The position numbers and the translations under genes are program-made. A stretch of 64,000 bases of DNA, taken from assembly GCA_937980645.1 (NCBI GenBank), contig CALJPQ010000011.1:1-64000 (forward strand). The letters are read 5' to 3'. Numbering within the stretch: the first letter of the stretch is position 1; each line of letters opens with the position of its first letter. Under the pieces are notes generated by a model. The model had not been told where the DNA came from, did no database searches, and saw only the letters and a program-made list of their open reading frames with translations. This stretch comes from an uncultured Saprospiraceae bacterium. GTDB lineage: Bacteria; Bacteroidota; Bacteroidia; Chitinophagales; Saprospiraceae. Shown here in pieces: positions 25,559-34,359 of the stretch.

Positions 25559-26497
25559 TTATTGATTATCAGAATATTTTGGCGGTTTTGCCATTACCCT
25601 AAAATTATGTAATCCCGTACAGGTGATGAAAACAGCCTCCCTAAAGTTGTCCTTATACACCCTGCACTCATCCTTGACCATCCGATAGCGCTTTATCGAA
25701 CCCATAAAATGCTCCATCCGAACACGAATACTCGAAATCGAACGGTTCTCAAGACGTTCCTCCTGGCTCAATTCCCTCCCTTTGGGCTTTTTCGTTGGCT
25801 GTATGATCAAAACATCCTCTGGTGTATATTCCTGATAACCATTATCTTGCCAAAGCACAAACTCAGCCGGTATCGTGTAACTATCCGCTATACGCTTATC
25901 GTGCACCCTGCCGGCGTAGTTGGGACTAACGTACAAAACCATGACCATCATCGTAGCGATGAGTGCATTCTTAATCGTATGCCGTTTCTTCTTGCCGCTA
26001 TAAAGCTCCTTCTGCTGCTCAGTGTCCTTAGGGCGCGGTACCTCCCGCTCCGTGGCATCATGAAGCAACTCCTTGTTTTCCAACTTATTAGCCAAAGCCA
26101 CAAAAGCCTCCTGGGTCGTAGCAGACAGAGCATGGGCTTTCTGAAGGGCAAGGGCTAAAATTTTCGATAAACCACGAATGTACTCATTACACTGGGCTTG
26201 CTCCATATCAAAAGCATCGGCCAAAGCCTCTTGAATAGGGTTGTGCTTGATGCAGTACAAAATAAAACACAAGCGCTCCGCGTGATTAGGCAAAGGACTG
26301 TTCTTATATATCACAAAACGACGACCGTCCTTCTTTATCTTGCCACTCATCTCATAACGGCTCAGGTATTCGTCATGAGCACATGCGAAAAAAGGCAGCA
26401 ATCGGTCAAAATCTGCCTGCGATAAACCCGTCATGGCTAAAAAAACGCCCTTCAATGGAGGCCCATTTCTCGTACTTCCCCATGTTTCCTCGCGCAT
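25559..26497 (-). CDS. IS5-family DDE transposase (DDE_Tnp_4 type)
   Basis: 312 residues, a full length for the group. An N-terminal helix-turn-helix-like region (LTGLSQADFDRLLPFF and NHAERLCFILYCIKHNPIQEALADAF) precedes the catalytic core. The triad can be read as D in HDATEREVPRPKD, D in AGRVHDKRIADSY and E in IRVRMEHFMGSIKRYRM. The segment YSGKKKRHTIKN is typical of IS5-family transposases. No frameshift or stop is seen, so the element may still be active. It is transcribed from a box inside the terminal repeat. Confidence 0.9.
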   Translation of the reverse strand: MREETWGSTRNGPPLKGVFLAMTGLSQADFDRLLPFFACAHDEYLSRYEMSGKIKKDGRRFVIYKNSPLPNHAERLCFILYCIKHNPIQEALADAFDMEQAQCNEYIRGLSKILALALQKAHALSATTQEAFVALANKLENKELLHDATEREVPRPKDTEQQKELYSGKKKRHTIKNALIATMMVMVLYVSPNYAGRVHDKRIADSYTIPAEFVLWQDNGYQEYTPEDVLIIQPTKKPKGRELSQEERLENRSISSIRVRMEHFMGSIKRYRMVKDECRVYKDNFREAVFITCTGLHNFRVMAKPPKYSDNQ

Positions 26498-26510
26498 ATT
26501 TTAAAACAAC

Positions 26511-26518
26511 AAAGGTAC
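26511..26518 (-). promoter_or_regulatory. Transposase promoter box in the IS terminal repeat
   Basis: TACCTTTG on the minus strand, partly inside the right terminal repeat, 13 nt before the transposase ATG at 26497. Confidence 0.5.
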
Positions 26519-26526
26519 ATAATGTC

Positions 26527-26724
26527 TAATATACTGGATATTTCCCGCGCTCTTCGCGATGAACAGGCTGTGTACTCCCTGGCCGGGCTGAAAGTGCAGC
26601 CGTTCGAAGAACTGCGCCAAAAGCCTTACGCCGAACTACCCTGTTGCAAGTTAGCCTCTAAACCTGACCGCATACGGGCGATGGGCAGCGGCTGTAAACG
26701 TGCCTTTTGCAGGGCAGTGCCGGC
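26527..26724. other. Decayed GC-rich stretch right of the IS
   Basis: The frame beginning LDISRALRDEQAVYSLAGLKVQPFEELRQ looks like real protein for about 36 residues, then degenerates into a cysteine-rich, out-of-frame sequence. It may be the tail or middle of a host gene cut by the insertion. No family recognised. Confidence 0.35.
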
Positions 26725-26852
26725 ATGTTGTTCTTTATCCTGTTGTATCTGCGCATCTACCTCATCATGGCGGTTGCCGCCTTCCTCTTTGGCGTAGCCA
26801 TAAGCAAGCTGACACAAGATCAGAAATTAAAAAACCGAAAGAAATCCTCTTG
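26725..26852 (+). pseudogene. Small membrane-segment frame, probably a remnant
   Basis: 42 residues, MLFFILLYLRIYLIMAVAAF followed by a basic tail. It has one hydrophobic helix, and an in-frame stop lies about 27 bp upstream of the ATG. It could be a genuine small membrane protein, but the flanks are decayed and the next codons in the same frame continue as a transposase fragment, so a remnant is more likely. Confidence 0.3.
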
Positions 26853-26970
26853 AAGGGTGCGCACAGAACATCTCATCGGCCTTTGCAAGCGTTACAGATG
26901 CGTAAGCGACATATACCGCAATCGCCGTAAAAATTCTGAGGACGCCATCGTGCTCAACTGCTACGGATAG
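26853..26970 (+). pseudogene. C-terminal remnant of a second IS5-type transposase
   Basis: The frame reads RVRTEHLIGLCKRYRCVSDI then YRNRRKNSEDAIVL up to a stop at 26968. This matches the end of DDE_Tnp_4 transposases (the third catalytic residue is the E of RTEH). It is on the opposite strand to the intact IS and differs from it in sequence, so it is a separate, older insertion. The 26971-27168 stretch after it holds nothing recognisable. Confidence 0.6.
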
Positions 26971-27168
26971 ACCAACTTCTATCAAAGAGCTATCAAAACG
27001 GTCAGACCCTTTTGAAATAAAGCGATGGCTGTATCTAAAATTACTGAATTGATTATTTCAGAATGAGTCTACCGGCGATGGCTTTTCCGAAAAAAGCGCA
27101 CACAGGTCTGGACATTTTTTGGATTGGCCCAAAAGATGTTCAGGGGGAATGTGCATTCATTCATTCCA

Positions 27169-30100
27169 TCACCGGACGTTCACTCGAGCTGCCTCCACTT
27201 TTTCCCACATGCGGATATAGTCTTCAGCGGAGTTGAACAGTGGTCTCAGCTGTTGAGGGCTTAGTCCTACGTTTTTGCAGTCTTGCAGAAAATCGGGAAT
27301 AAGCCCGTAGTGCGCCAATCCGTCCATGTTGTAGTCCCATTCGCGTGTTCCGGCCTTGCAGCGTTTTAGTGGTTCATTTTTCGTGCTGCCCGTCATGCGT
27401 TTCCAGGTATTCCAAACATTGCTGAGGTAATAATAATTTTCATTGAGCCAGTCGTCATTATGCCAGCGGGCGTCGGGCAGTTGTCGTGGAGTAATACCGT
27501 TCTTTACACAATATCCTGCTAAGCGCTCGTGTGTAGCAGACCCGCCAGCAAATACAAAACTTGCCGCCTGGTCGAAGGTCATATTCATACCCTCGATGTA
27601 GTTTCTAATACGCCCCTGTCGTGTAGCATAAGCACTGCTCGGAGCATTGCTGTGGTTTGTGGAGACAATATGGTAGTAGGCTACCGCGTGCCATACATCT
27701 TCTTCTATATCACGCACACCCGCTTCTGTAAAAAGATTGAAGTGGTAAAAGGAAAGGGGGGTGGAATAGCAAACCGCGTCGGTCTGCGCCCATTTTTGTT
27801 GTTCTCTCAATTGGGTATTCAGCGAGGATAATGGCTCATCCTTGAGTCGATAGGCCGCCCAGGGGCCGAAGCGCGGGGCAATGAAGTCGTTAAAACCTCT
27901 GTCGGTAGAGAGGGCTACACCTCTGCCGCTCATTTTGTGTAGAGAATACAGATACATTTGGCACCAGGTTTTAGAAGAGCCATCACAATCATTGGCTACC
28001 CGGTTTTCAGGGTGGGCATAGGTTTTTTTGCGGTAAGGGAAAGCGAGGACGCCAACGGTACCTCCGCTCCGAGCAATTTTGTCATAATTTTCCGCAGAGA
28101 GCATGCCCTCGTGGGTGAGATTTCCCATGACGGCTGTGCCGAATAACCTTACTTTTTCCTCGTCAGACCCTTCAAAACGAGCAGCGTAACTGGCTTTGAA
28201 GCTCAGATCTCTGGGGTCGGTGTGCGAGGATATGACGGGGTAGCGATAAGACTCTGCTATAGAGAAGATCCTATCTGCGGAAGCCTTCGAAGAGTGCTCC
28301 ATGTCAATGATGAAGCCTTTGCGCATGAGCTCCCGAAACATCATTTCGCCTTTGTTGGTCAGCCCAGTGGCACACATGGTGGAGTTGACGGTATTAAAAG
28401 TACATCCCACGCAGCGTCCCAAACAATTGGACTGCCCCTGCCCTGTGAGATATCTTTGAAAAGATTCAAAGGCGTTGCCGAGAATTGCTTTCTTAAGATC
28501 TACATCGAGTAAAATGTTATATGCAATTCCCTGGCTGTATCCGTCACTCAGTTCGTAGGGTTTGTTGTGGAAGGCATGATTGATCAGGGCAAACTCAGAT
28601 CGAAACTGTGCTGTCCCGCCAAAAACGCCATTAATGTAGTGCATGGGCGTAACTTGCCGAATGCCTAAGTTGTAATAGTAATCGAGCTTATCTCTCATCA
28701 TCCGGGTGGCTGCTGTCATGTCGTCGGGCAATGCTACCAGTGGCTTTGAGGGAGGCATAGGATAATTATCCTGCCAGATGTAGTCTCGGTCTTTAAAATT
28801 TCCGAAATTATCCATCTCTACTCCCAGTACCACAGCTAGTTTTCCGGAGAGGATAATTTCGCGGGCTTTTTTGGGGGAGTCTGCTATTTCCATCCAGGAA
28901 GAGTTCTGAGCGACGATGCGCTTCATTTCTTCAATTTGTTGCAGGGCGGCACTTTCGTCATCAATAGGAGCATCTGGCCTGGATCCTAAGCCCAAGGCAC
29001 GTGTAGCCCAGTACATATTCGTAACTCCCAATGCACAGATAAGCCTCAGCCCGCCGTCGTACGCTCGCTTGATCCACTCGACGTGTTGCTGTTGGTGGAA
29101 TTTAGAGTTAAAACGCGGGAAGCCCACAAAGTCTGGATAGCCGTGCATGTGATGTGGATCTACGTTGGCGACCATAAGATTATTGGTTACGCCGGCGCCC
29201 AAATCCGAGTGCATGGATATACACTTGTCGCGGGAAAACTCTGTGCTCATATCGCCACTCGCAGCTCCTACAATTGTTTTACCGCCGAAGCCGAGGTTAT
29301 TGGTGGGATGAGTATGGGTGTCGGCAAAGCCCCACACCGGCTTATCAGCATCGTAAGAGGCTTCTCCAACGCGGAGCACCTCAAGAGGGGCATCGGTGAA
29401 TCGAAAATCATCTACGTTGATATGACCATCGGCAGCATCGTCAACAATCCGAATACAGAAGGTTTTCCCGATGGCCTCTTGAGGTAATTCCCATTGAAAG
29501 CGCTCGAGCTCTTCAGAAGCTCTTGTGGGAAAGGCTACTTTAACGATCTGGTACTCTCCGTCAGCCGAATTGGCGTTGAGGCCAGCCTGAGTGAAATAAG
29601 CCAGGTTTTCTCCGGTCATGAGCATGACTTTATTGCCCGGAAGCGCATCGTATTCCGACTTCTTCATCAATAGCTCCACGCGAACTTGCCTAGGTTTTTT
29701 AGAGCCTCCCACCAAACAAGCAATGTAGCGTTTGGTGAGTTTGAAGGGTTCAGATACTAAGCTGCCTATCGGTGTCTCTCCTAAGCCTTCTGAGGTGCCG
29801 ATCCAATACTTTCCCTTTATGCCGATCGGATAGGGCATGCCTTTCCAATAGTCTCCACCAATGCCGCCATTAGACAAACTCATTCTCCGCAGCACGCGGT
29901 CCGTGAGCACGATTTCTCCCTCTACGGGTTGCTTGTCAAAAGCACTGCCACGCGTCGGCTGCCATCCTAAGAGCCCTTTTTCGAAGCCCCAGTTGTCGAA
30001 CTCAGTATCGTTTTTTACTCTACCCAAATCCTTTACGACATTCCGATTAACATCTTGAGGTACCTGATGAGGCGGATTAGCCCCTACGTTTGGGTTAGGG

Positions 30101-30654
30101 GAAGTATTGGAACCTGGAATGAGTACATTGAACGCCGCACCTTCTGCAATGGGGGATCCGTCGGCATTCTTGACTGCCCATTTAGCGAGAGAAGCATCGT
30201 ATTGAACCGTGATGGCAGCGTTATTGTAAACGCCTCCTACGCCGTTAGGATTCCAGAGTTGGGAAACGTAAAAACTCGCAGTAGGGTTATCATTGAGCAT
30301 TGGGTGGTCTAATACCATTTTCCCTCCGCTCGAACGCTGGGCAAACGCTTGACTGGTAGGGTTCGACCAAAGGATAGAAAAGCGCACGCCTATAGGCATT
30401 GGCTCCCTATTCTGGTTAAAAATAGCCCACTGGCTGCCGTTGTACCAAACGCCTATGGCATAAGAGTTGGCCACCGTGTTGCTTTTGTCATATTCTACTA
30501 TGATTACAGCACCGGGGTTACCGTTCAGCCCTTGAATATCCAGGTAGGTTGAATTCGCGCTGGTATTCGAGGCTGTAGAAACATGTTGTGCTCGTTCTTG
30601 GGCAGAAAGGGCAGCCGCGAAAAAGAGGACAAATGAAAGGGTAGTGAGTCGCAT
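27169..30654 (-). CDS. Large exported M19 membrane-dipeptidase-like protein
   Basis: 1161 residues with a signal peptide (about 18 residues). Two N-terminal repeats of about 85 residues follow (GNPGAVIIVEYDKSN...NSYAIGVWYNG.QWAIFNQNREPMPIG and a second copy ending in WAVKNADGSPIAEG), of the DUF7452 type. Next come a beta-sandwich-like region (residues 200-430) and a metal-dependent hydrolase. The hydrolase starts at FADTHTHPTNNLGFG and contains AVVLGVEMDN and DMEHSSKASADRIFSIAESY with YPVISSHTDPRDLSF, all characteristic of peptidase M19. True M19 enzymes cleave dipeptides with two zinc ions; this distant, larger relative may have another substrate. Composition is between array and host, so transfer is possible. 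Confidence 0.8.
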   Translation of the reverse strand: MRLTTLSFVLFFAAALSAQERAQHVSTASNTSANSTYLDIQGLNGNPGAVIIVEYDKSNTVANSYAIGVWYNGSQWAIFNQNREPMPIGVRFSILWSNPTSQAFAQRSSGGKMVLDHPMLNDNPTASFYVSQLWNPNGVGGVYNNAAITVQYDASLAKWAVKNADGSPIAEGAAFNVLIPGSNTSPNPNVGANPPHQVPQDVNRNVVKDLGRVKNDTEFDNWGFEKGLLGWQPTRGSAFDKQPVEGEIVLTDRVLRRMSLSNGGIGGDYWKGMPYPIGIKGKYWIGTSEGLGETPIGSLVSEPFKLTKRYIACLVGGSKKPRQVRVELLMKKSEYDALPGNKVMLMTGENLAYFTQAGLNANSADGEYQIVKVAFPTRASEELERFQWELPQEAIGKTFCIRIVDDAADGHINVDDFRFTDAPLEVLRVGEASYDADKPVWGFADTHTHPTNNLGFGGKTIVGAASGDMSTEFSRDKCISMHSDLGAGVTNNLMVANVDPHHMHGYPDFVGFPRFNSKFHQQQHVEWIKRAYDGGLRLICALGVTNMYWATRALGLGSRPDAPIDDESAALQQIEEMKRIVAQNSSWMEIADSPKKAREIILSGKLAVVLGVEMDNFGNFKDRDYIWQDNYPMPPSKPLVALPDDMTAATRMMRDKLDYYYNLGIRQVTPMHYINGVFGGTAQFRSEFALINHAFHNKPYELSDGYSQGIAYNILLDVDLKKAILGNAFESFQRYLTGQGQSNCLGRCVGCTFNTVNSTMCATGLTNKGEMMFRELMRKGFIIDMEHSSKASADRIFSIAESYRYPVISSHTDPRDLSFKASYAARFEGSDEEKVRLFGTAVMGNLTHEGMLSAENYDKIARSGGTVGVLAFPYRKKTYAHPENRVANDCDGSSKTWCQMYLYSLHKMSGRGVALSTDRGFNDFIAPRFGPWAAYRLKDEPLSSLNTQLREQQKWAQTDAVCYSTPLSFYHFNLFTEAGVRDIEEDVWHAVAYYHIVSTNHSNAPSSAYATRQGRIRNYIEGMNMTFDQAASFVFAGGSATHERLAGYCVKNGITPRQLPDARWHNDDWLNENYYYLSNVWNTWKRMTGSTKNEPLKRCKAGTREWDYNMDGLAHYGLIPDFLQDCKNVGLSPQQLRPLFNSAEDYIRMWEKVEAARVNVR

Positions 30655-30764
30655 GAAATGGGAAGGAGCTAATTATCAGTTATTGTGATAGTTGGCAACA
30701 GTTTGAGATAGGGCCTTGTAAAAGAGATAGACCGGTTTTCTTCTCATGCGAAAAAACTATGACT

Positions 30765-30772
30765 CAAAGGTA
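30765..30772 (-). promoter_or_regulatory. Promoter box of the M19-like gene
   Basis: TACCTTTG on the minus strand, about 110 nt before the ATG at 30654. No TTG is seen at the -33 distance. Confidence 0.45.
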
Positions 30773-31088
30773 CAGCAATAGATACGGTAAACTTAGTCTT
30801 TTCTCAAAAAAAAAATAGCACAAGCAATCCCGAACATCAAGTGTCGGGCTTGCCAATTGGCAGGCATCCTCTACATTCGCCGAAAACTATAGGCATTCAA
30901 GCCGATAGCCACCTGTGTGGCATAGGCTATGTGGCTTCCCAGCGCTGTGGTGATGCCTCTATCGCCACAAAAATGCGCCTACATCAATTTTTAGCGAAAG
31001 CTAGGTTGCCTTTCGGCCGCAGCAAGGGTTAAGTCTCAGAGCATGAGGGCTATTTTTTATCGGCAAGTGCCCTTATCCCCTTTTCTTT
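30773..31088. other. Gene-free stretch with palindromes
   Basis: No gene is supported between the M19 promoter and the lpdA stop. It contains a 12-bp perfect palindrome TGCCAATTGGCA at 30851-30862 and a GCCAC-ctgt-GTGGC hairpin near 30907-30920. The only open frame (30841-31032) has no recognisable family. Confidence 0.45.
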
Positions 31089-32489
31089 TCACAAGTGAAT
31101 CACTTCTCCATACGCTGCGGCTGTGGCTTCCATGATGGCTTCGCTCATAGTGGGGTGCGGATGTACGGATTTGAGGATTTCGTGGCCGGTGGTTTCTAAT
31201 TTGCGTGCGGCCACGACTTCAGCGATCATTTCCGTTACATTGGCGCCGATGAGATGTGCGCCGAGCCACTCGCCATATTTTTTATCGAAAATGACCTTTG
31301 CAAAACCTTCCGCTGCGCCGGCGGCTTTGGCCTTGCCGGAGGCGGTGAAGGGGAATTTGCCTACGAGTATTTCGTAGCCGGCTTCGCGGGCGGCGGCTTC
31401 GGTGTAGCCGACAGAGGCTACTTCGGGCGAGCAGTAGGTGCAGCCTGGAATGTTGTTGTAGTCTATAGGCTCAGGAGTGAGGCCGGCGATTTTCTCCACG
31501 CAGGTGATGCCTTCGGCGCTGGCCACGTGGGCAAGCGCCTGGGTGGGCAGCACGTCGCCGATGGCATACACACCGGGCACGTTGGTGCGGTAGTATTCGT
31601 CCACTTTGACGTAGCCGCGGTCGGTAGTGATGCCCAGAGTTTCCAAACCGATGTTTTCGGTGTTAGGGGTTACGCCGGCGGCGCTCAGCACGACGTCGCA
31701 CACGAGCGTTTCGGTCTTGCCGTCTTTGCGGTTTTTGATGTTGACTTTCACTTCTTGACTAGAGGTGTCCACGCTTTCTACGGCCCAGCCGGCATAGATT
31801 TTCATGCCTTTGCGCGTGTAGATTTTGGCCAGTTCTTTGGATATGTCGGCATCTTCGCGCGGTACCAGGCCCTGTTCGAGGAACTCGACGATGGTTACTT
31901 CGGTGCCGATGGTGTGGTAGAAATAGCCGAACTCGACGCCGATAGCACCAGCCCCAACGACGACCATACGTTTGGGCTGCTGCTCCAGCGACATGGCGCG
32001 GCGGTACTCAATGACTTTCTGGCCGTCAATGGGCAGGTTGGGCAGTTCTTTGGCGCGGCCACCTGTGGCGATGATGATATGTTTGGCCGTGTATTCGGTC
32101 TCTTTGCCGTCTTTATCCCGGACGACGACCTTAGGCCCCGGGGCAAGTTGGCCGCTGCCGTTGATGACGGTAATCTTGTTTTTTTTCATCAAGAACTGCA
32201 CGCCTTTGCTCATGCCTTCGGCCACACTGCGGCTGCGCTTGATCATGGCCGAGAAGTCGGCTTTGCTTTTTCCTTCGATGCGGATGCCGTAGTCTTCGGC
32301 GTGCTGGAGGTACTCGAATACTTGGGCGCTTTTGAGGAGTGCTTTAGTAGGAATGCAGCCCCAGTTGAGGCAGATGCCGCCGAGGCTTTCGCGCTCGATG
32401 ACGGCGGTGCTCATGCCCAATTGTGAAGCGCGTATGGCGGCCACGTACCCGCCCGGGCCGCTACCGATGACGATAAGATCGAAGCTCAT
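31089..32489 (-). CDS. lpdA: Dihydrolipoyl dehydrogenase
   Basis: 466 residues. The E3 flavoenzyme reoxidises dihydrolipoamide with NAD+ in the 2-oxoacid dehydrogenase and glycine-cleavage complexes. FAD motif GSGPGGYVAAIRA lies near residue 10, and the redox disulfide is C40/C45 in GGICLNWGCIPTKALL. The NAD motif GAGAIGVEFGYFYHTIGTEV is near 185, a second FAD motif VYAIGDV is near 310, and the active-site HPHPTMSE is near 444. All are intact. It stands alone rather than beside E1/E2 genes, so it may serve several complexes. Confidence 0.96.
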   Translation of the reverse strand: MSFDLIVIGSGPGGYVAAIRASQLGMSTAVIERESLGGICLNWGCIPTKALLKSAQVFEYLQHAEDYGIRIEGKSKADFSAMIKRSRSVAEGMSKGVQFLMKKNKITVINGSGQLAPGPKVVVRDKDGKETEYTAKHIIIATGGRAKELPNLPIDGQKVIEYRRAMSLEQQPKRMVVVGAGAIGVEFGYFYHTIGTEVTIVEFLEQGLVPREDADISKELAKIYTRKGMKIYAGWAVESVDTSSQEVKVNIKNRKDGKTETLVCDVVLSAAGVTPNTENIGLETLGITTDRGYVKVDEYYRTNVPGVYAIGDVLPTQALAHVASAEGITCVEKIAGLTPEPIDYNNIPGCTYCSPEVASVGYTEAAAREAGYEILVGKFPFTASGKAKAAGAAEGFAKVIFDKKYGEWLGAHLIGANVTEMIAEVVAARKLETTGHEILKSVHPHPTMSEAIMEATAAAYGEVIHL

Positions 32490-32871
32490 GTACGGAAGAG
32501 ATTGAAAAGTGGTGTTTGCCTAAAAGGTGCGGCAAACATCTGTAAAAATCCTCAATGTTGCCAGCAAAGACATCAGCGAGCAGGTCAATTGCATTTGAAA
32601 ACTATTCTCAGGCGAGGCTGTAAAAGACCGCCGGGGTATTTGTTTCGGTATTTTTCCACATCCGCAGCGATGAAAAGAATCCAGGTGTCGCAGAGGACAC
32701 TTTTATTGGGCTCAATCGTGCGTAACGTCGGTCATCGTGGTCGGAGAAGGTGGGGAAGCCATTGCCTTTACATTTCCAGAACATTTCCAACGCATTTCCA
32801 AAGTGCGCGGAGCAGGCCCGCACACCTTTGTGCATTCAATGCATATTTTTCACCAAAAACAAACAGAAACA
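32490..32871. other. 380-bp divergent intergenic region
   Basis: Separates lpdA from the tail-fibre-like gene. It holds three phased CATTTCCA repeats and an imperfect promoter box CACCTTTG at 32823-32830. The plus frame is open from 32737, but the signal peptide fixes the start at 32872. Confidence 0.5.
32771..32803 (+). promoter_or_regulatory. Three helically phased CATTTCCA repeats
   Basis: Copies start at 32771, 32782 and 32793, exactly 11 bp apart (one helical turn). They lie directly upstream of the presumed -33 region of the tail-fibre-like gene, a layout typical of an activator binding one DNA face. Confidence 0.45.
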
Positions 32872-34338
32872 ATGAAAAAGCATCTGCTCTTCTGTGTTCT
32901 TGCGTTGGCAGCCGTTTTGGCGCTGCCGTTTGCTGCACTCGCCCAGAATGCCGGTACGAAGCCTGAAGTGGCCATGTATCGCTACAACAGTAGCAAGACG
33001 ATATCGCCGTTGCCGGTGGTACAGGGAGATATTTTGGGCACCATCCATTGGCGTGGTTTGGTAACGTATGGGGATATCCGCTCGGGCGCCACCATTCGGT
33101 CGGTGATTATGCAGCCGGTAGCGCCGGGGGTGTTGCAAGCCAATATGATTTTCCAGACCAGCGGTGCTGCCGGTTTGGCGGATCGCATGATCATCACGGA
33201 GACGGGCTTAGTGGGTATCGGTACCAACACGCCGCAGTTCAACCTGCACACGGTGGGCAACACGCACACTACCGGGCGTTTCCACGGGCGCATTCACTTC
33301 GATGTGGACCAGCCGACGGGGCTGCCCAACACGTACGCCGACGAGGCCTATTTCGAACGCAAGAGCCGCACAGCCCTGGGGCTAACGCCCAATGTTTACG
33401 CTGACGGTGGCATCCTCAGCTTAGCGCCCGGTGGCAACAGCCTGCGCCGCCAGATCTTCAGCGGCGGCACTGACGGCCTCTGGACGCGCTCGCAAGATGC
33501 GGGCGGCGCCAACAGCTGGGCTGCCTGGGAAAAGCTCCTGACTAGCGGCGACATCGGCGGACGCCCTAACCTGACGGCTCGCTTCCTGCCGCCGGGGCCC
33601 ACCTCCAGCACGCTGGGCGACGGGCAAATTTTTGACAACGGCGCCAACGTTGTCATCGGCGGCATTCCGCCGGCGCCGGCAGCCGTGTTGCCTGTGTTCA
33701 ACCCGGCCGATGTGCTGACGGTTAACGGCAACGCGCGCACTACCGGCAGCGCCACCATTGACGGCAACACCAACACCAACAGCCTCAACGTGGCCAACAA
33801 CGCCATGGTGAATGGCACAACGACTACCACTGGGCTATCGGTTATTACCAGCGCCTCCGTTGGTGCCAACATTACTGTTGGCGGCAATGCACAGGTCGCT
33901 GGCAACGTCGGCATTGGCAAGGCGCCTACGACGTTCGACTTAGACGTGGCCGGCCAGTCCAATTTTGACGGGCGCGTCAAGATTGGAGCTACGAACTTTC
34001 CCGGCTCGGCCGGCTACGAACTGGCGGTGGGCGGCGGCATTATCGCCGAAGAGGTGCTCGTACGCCTGCAGCCCTGGCCCGACTACGTGTTCGAGGCCGG
34101 CTACCCGCTGCCCTCGCTGTCGGAGGTAGAAACGTTCATCCAGCGCGAAAAGCACCTGCCCGGCGTGGCGCCTGCCCGCGAGGTGGAGAGCAACGGCCTC
34201 AACCTGGGCCAGATGCAGAAAATGCAGATGGAAAAAATCGAGGAGCTCTACCTGCACCTCATCGCTTTAGAAAAGCGCATCCAGGCGCTGGAGGCCGAAA
34301 ACGCTACCCTGAAAGCCACACAACAGCAGCAGCGCTAA
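32872..34338 (+). CDS. Exported tail-fibre-like repeat protein
   Basis: 488 residues from the ATG at 32872, where a signal peptide (MKKHLLFCVLALAAVLALPF..., cleavage about residue 25) begins. The middle has Bacteroidota fibre-protein units (GIGTNTPQFNLHTVGNTHTTG, VTINGNARTTGSATIDGNTN-like, NVGIGKAPTTFDLDVAGQ). The C-terminus (DYVFEAGYPLPSLSEVETFI, then HLPGVAPAREVESNGLNLGQ) ends in a coiled coil that probably trimerises the chain. It is a common but uncharacterised family that lacks a classical S74 catalytic domain. It starts a plus-strand run with two metalloproteases; the gap to the first is 21 bp. Confidence 0.82.
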   Translation: MKKHLLFCVLALAAVLALPFAALAQNAGTKPEVAMYRYNSSKTISPLPVVQGDILGTIHWRGLVTYGDIRSGATIRSVIMQPVAPGVLQANMIFQTSGAAGLADRMIITETGLVGIGTNTPQFNLHTVGNTHTTGRFHGRIHFDVDQPTGLPNTYADEAYFERKSRTALGLTPNVYADGGILSLAPGGNSLRRQIFSGGTDGLWTRSQDAGGANSWAAWEKLLTSGDIGGRPNLTARFLPPGPTSSTLGDGQIFDNGANVVIGGIPPAPAAVLPVFNPADVLTVNGNARTTGSATIDGNTNTNSLNVANNAMVNGTTTTTGLSVITSASVGANITVGGNAQVAGNVGIGKAPTTFDLDVAGQSNFDGRVKIGATNFPGSAGYELAVGGGIIAEEVLVRLQPWPDYVFEAGYPLPSLSEVETFIQREKHLPGVAPAREVESNGLNLGQMQKMQMEKIEELYLHLIALEKRIQALEAENATLKATQQQQR

Positions 34339-34359
34339 CCCGCTAAAAATCACAGGCCT

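Larger units (their letters stand above)
25539..26526 (-). mobile_element. IS5-family insertion sequence, complete
   Basis: 988 bp. The terminal repeats are GACATTATGTA at 25539-25549 and its exact complement at 26516-26526, with further partial matches (TTTG, GTT) inward. TA lies on both outer sides, which may be a 2-bp target duplication but is too short to prove. The single gene fills the element. It lies exactly at the change from AT-rich array DNA to GC-rich DNA. Confidence 0.8.

Noticed and set aside
31254..32426. 390-codon plus-strand frame
   Set aside because: Antisense to lpdA, whose motifs are complete, and its composition is typical of a reversed GC-rich gene.
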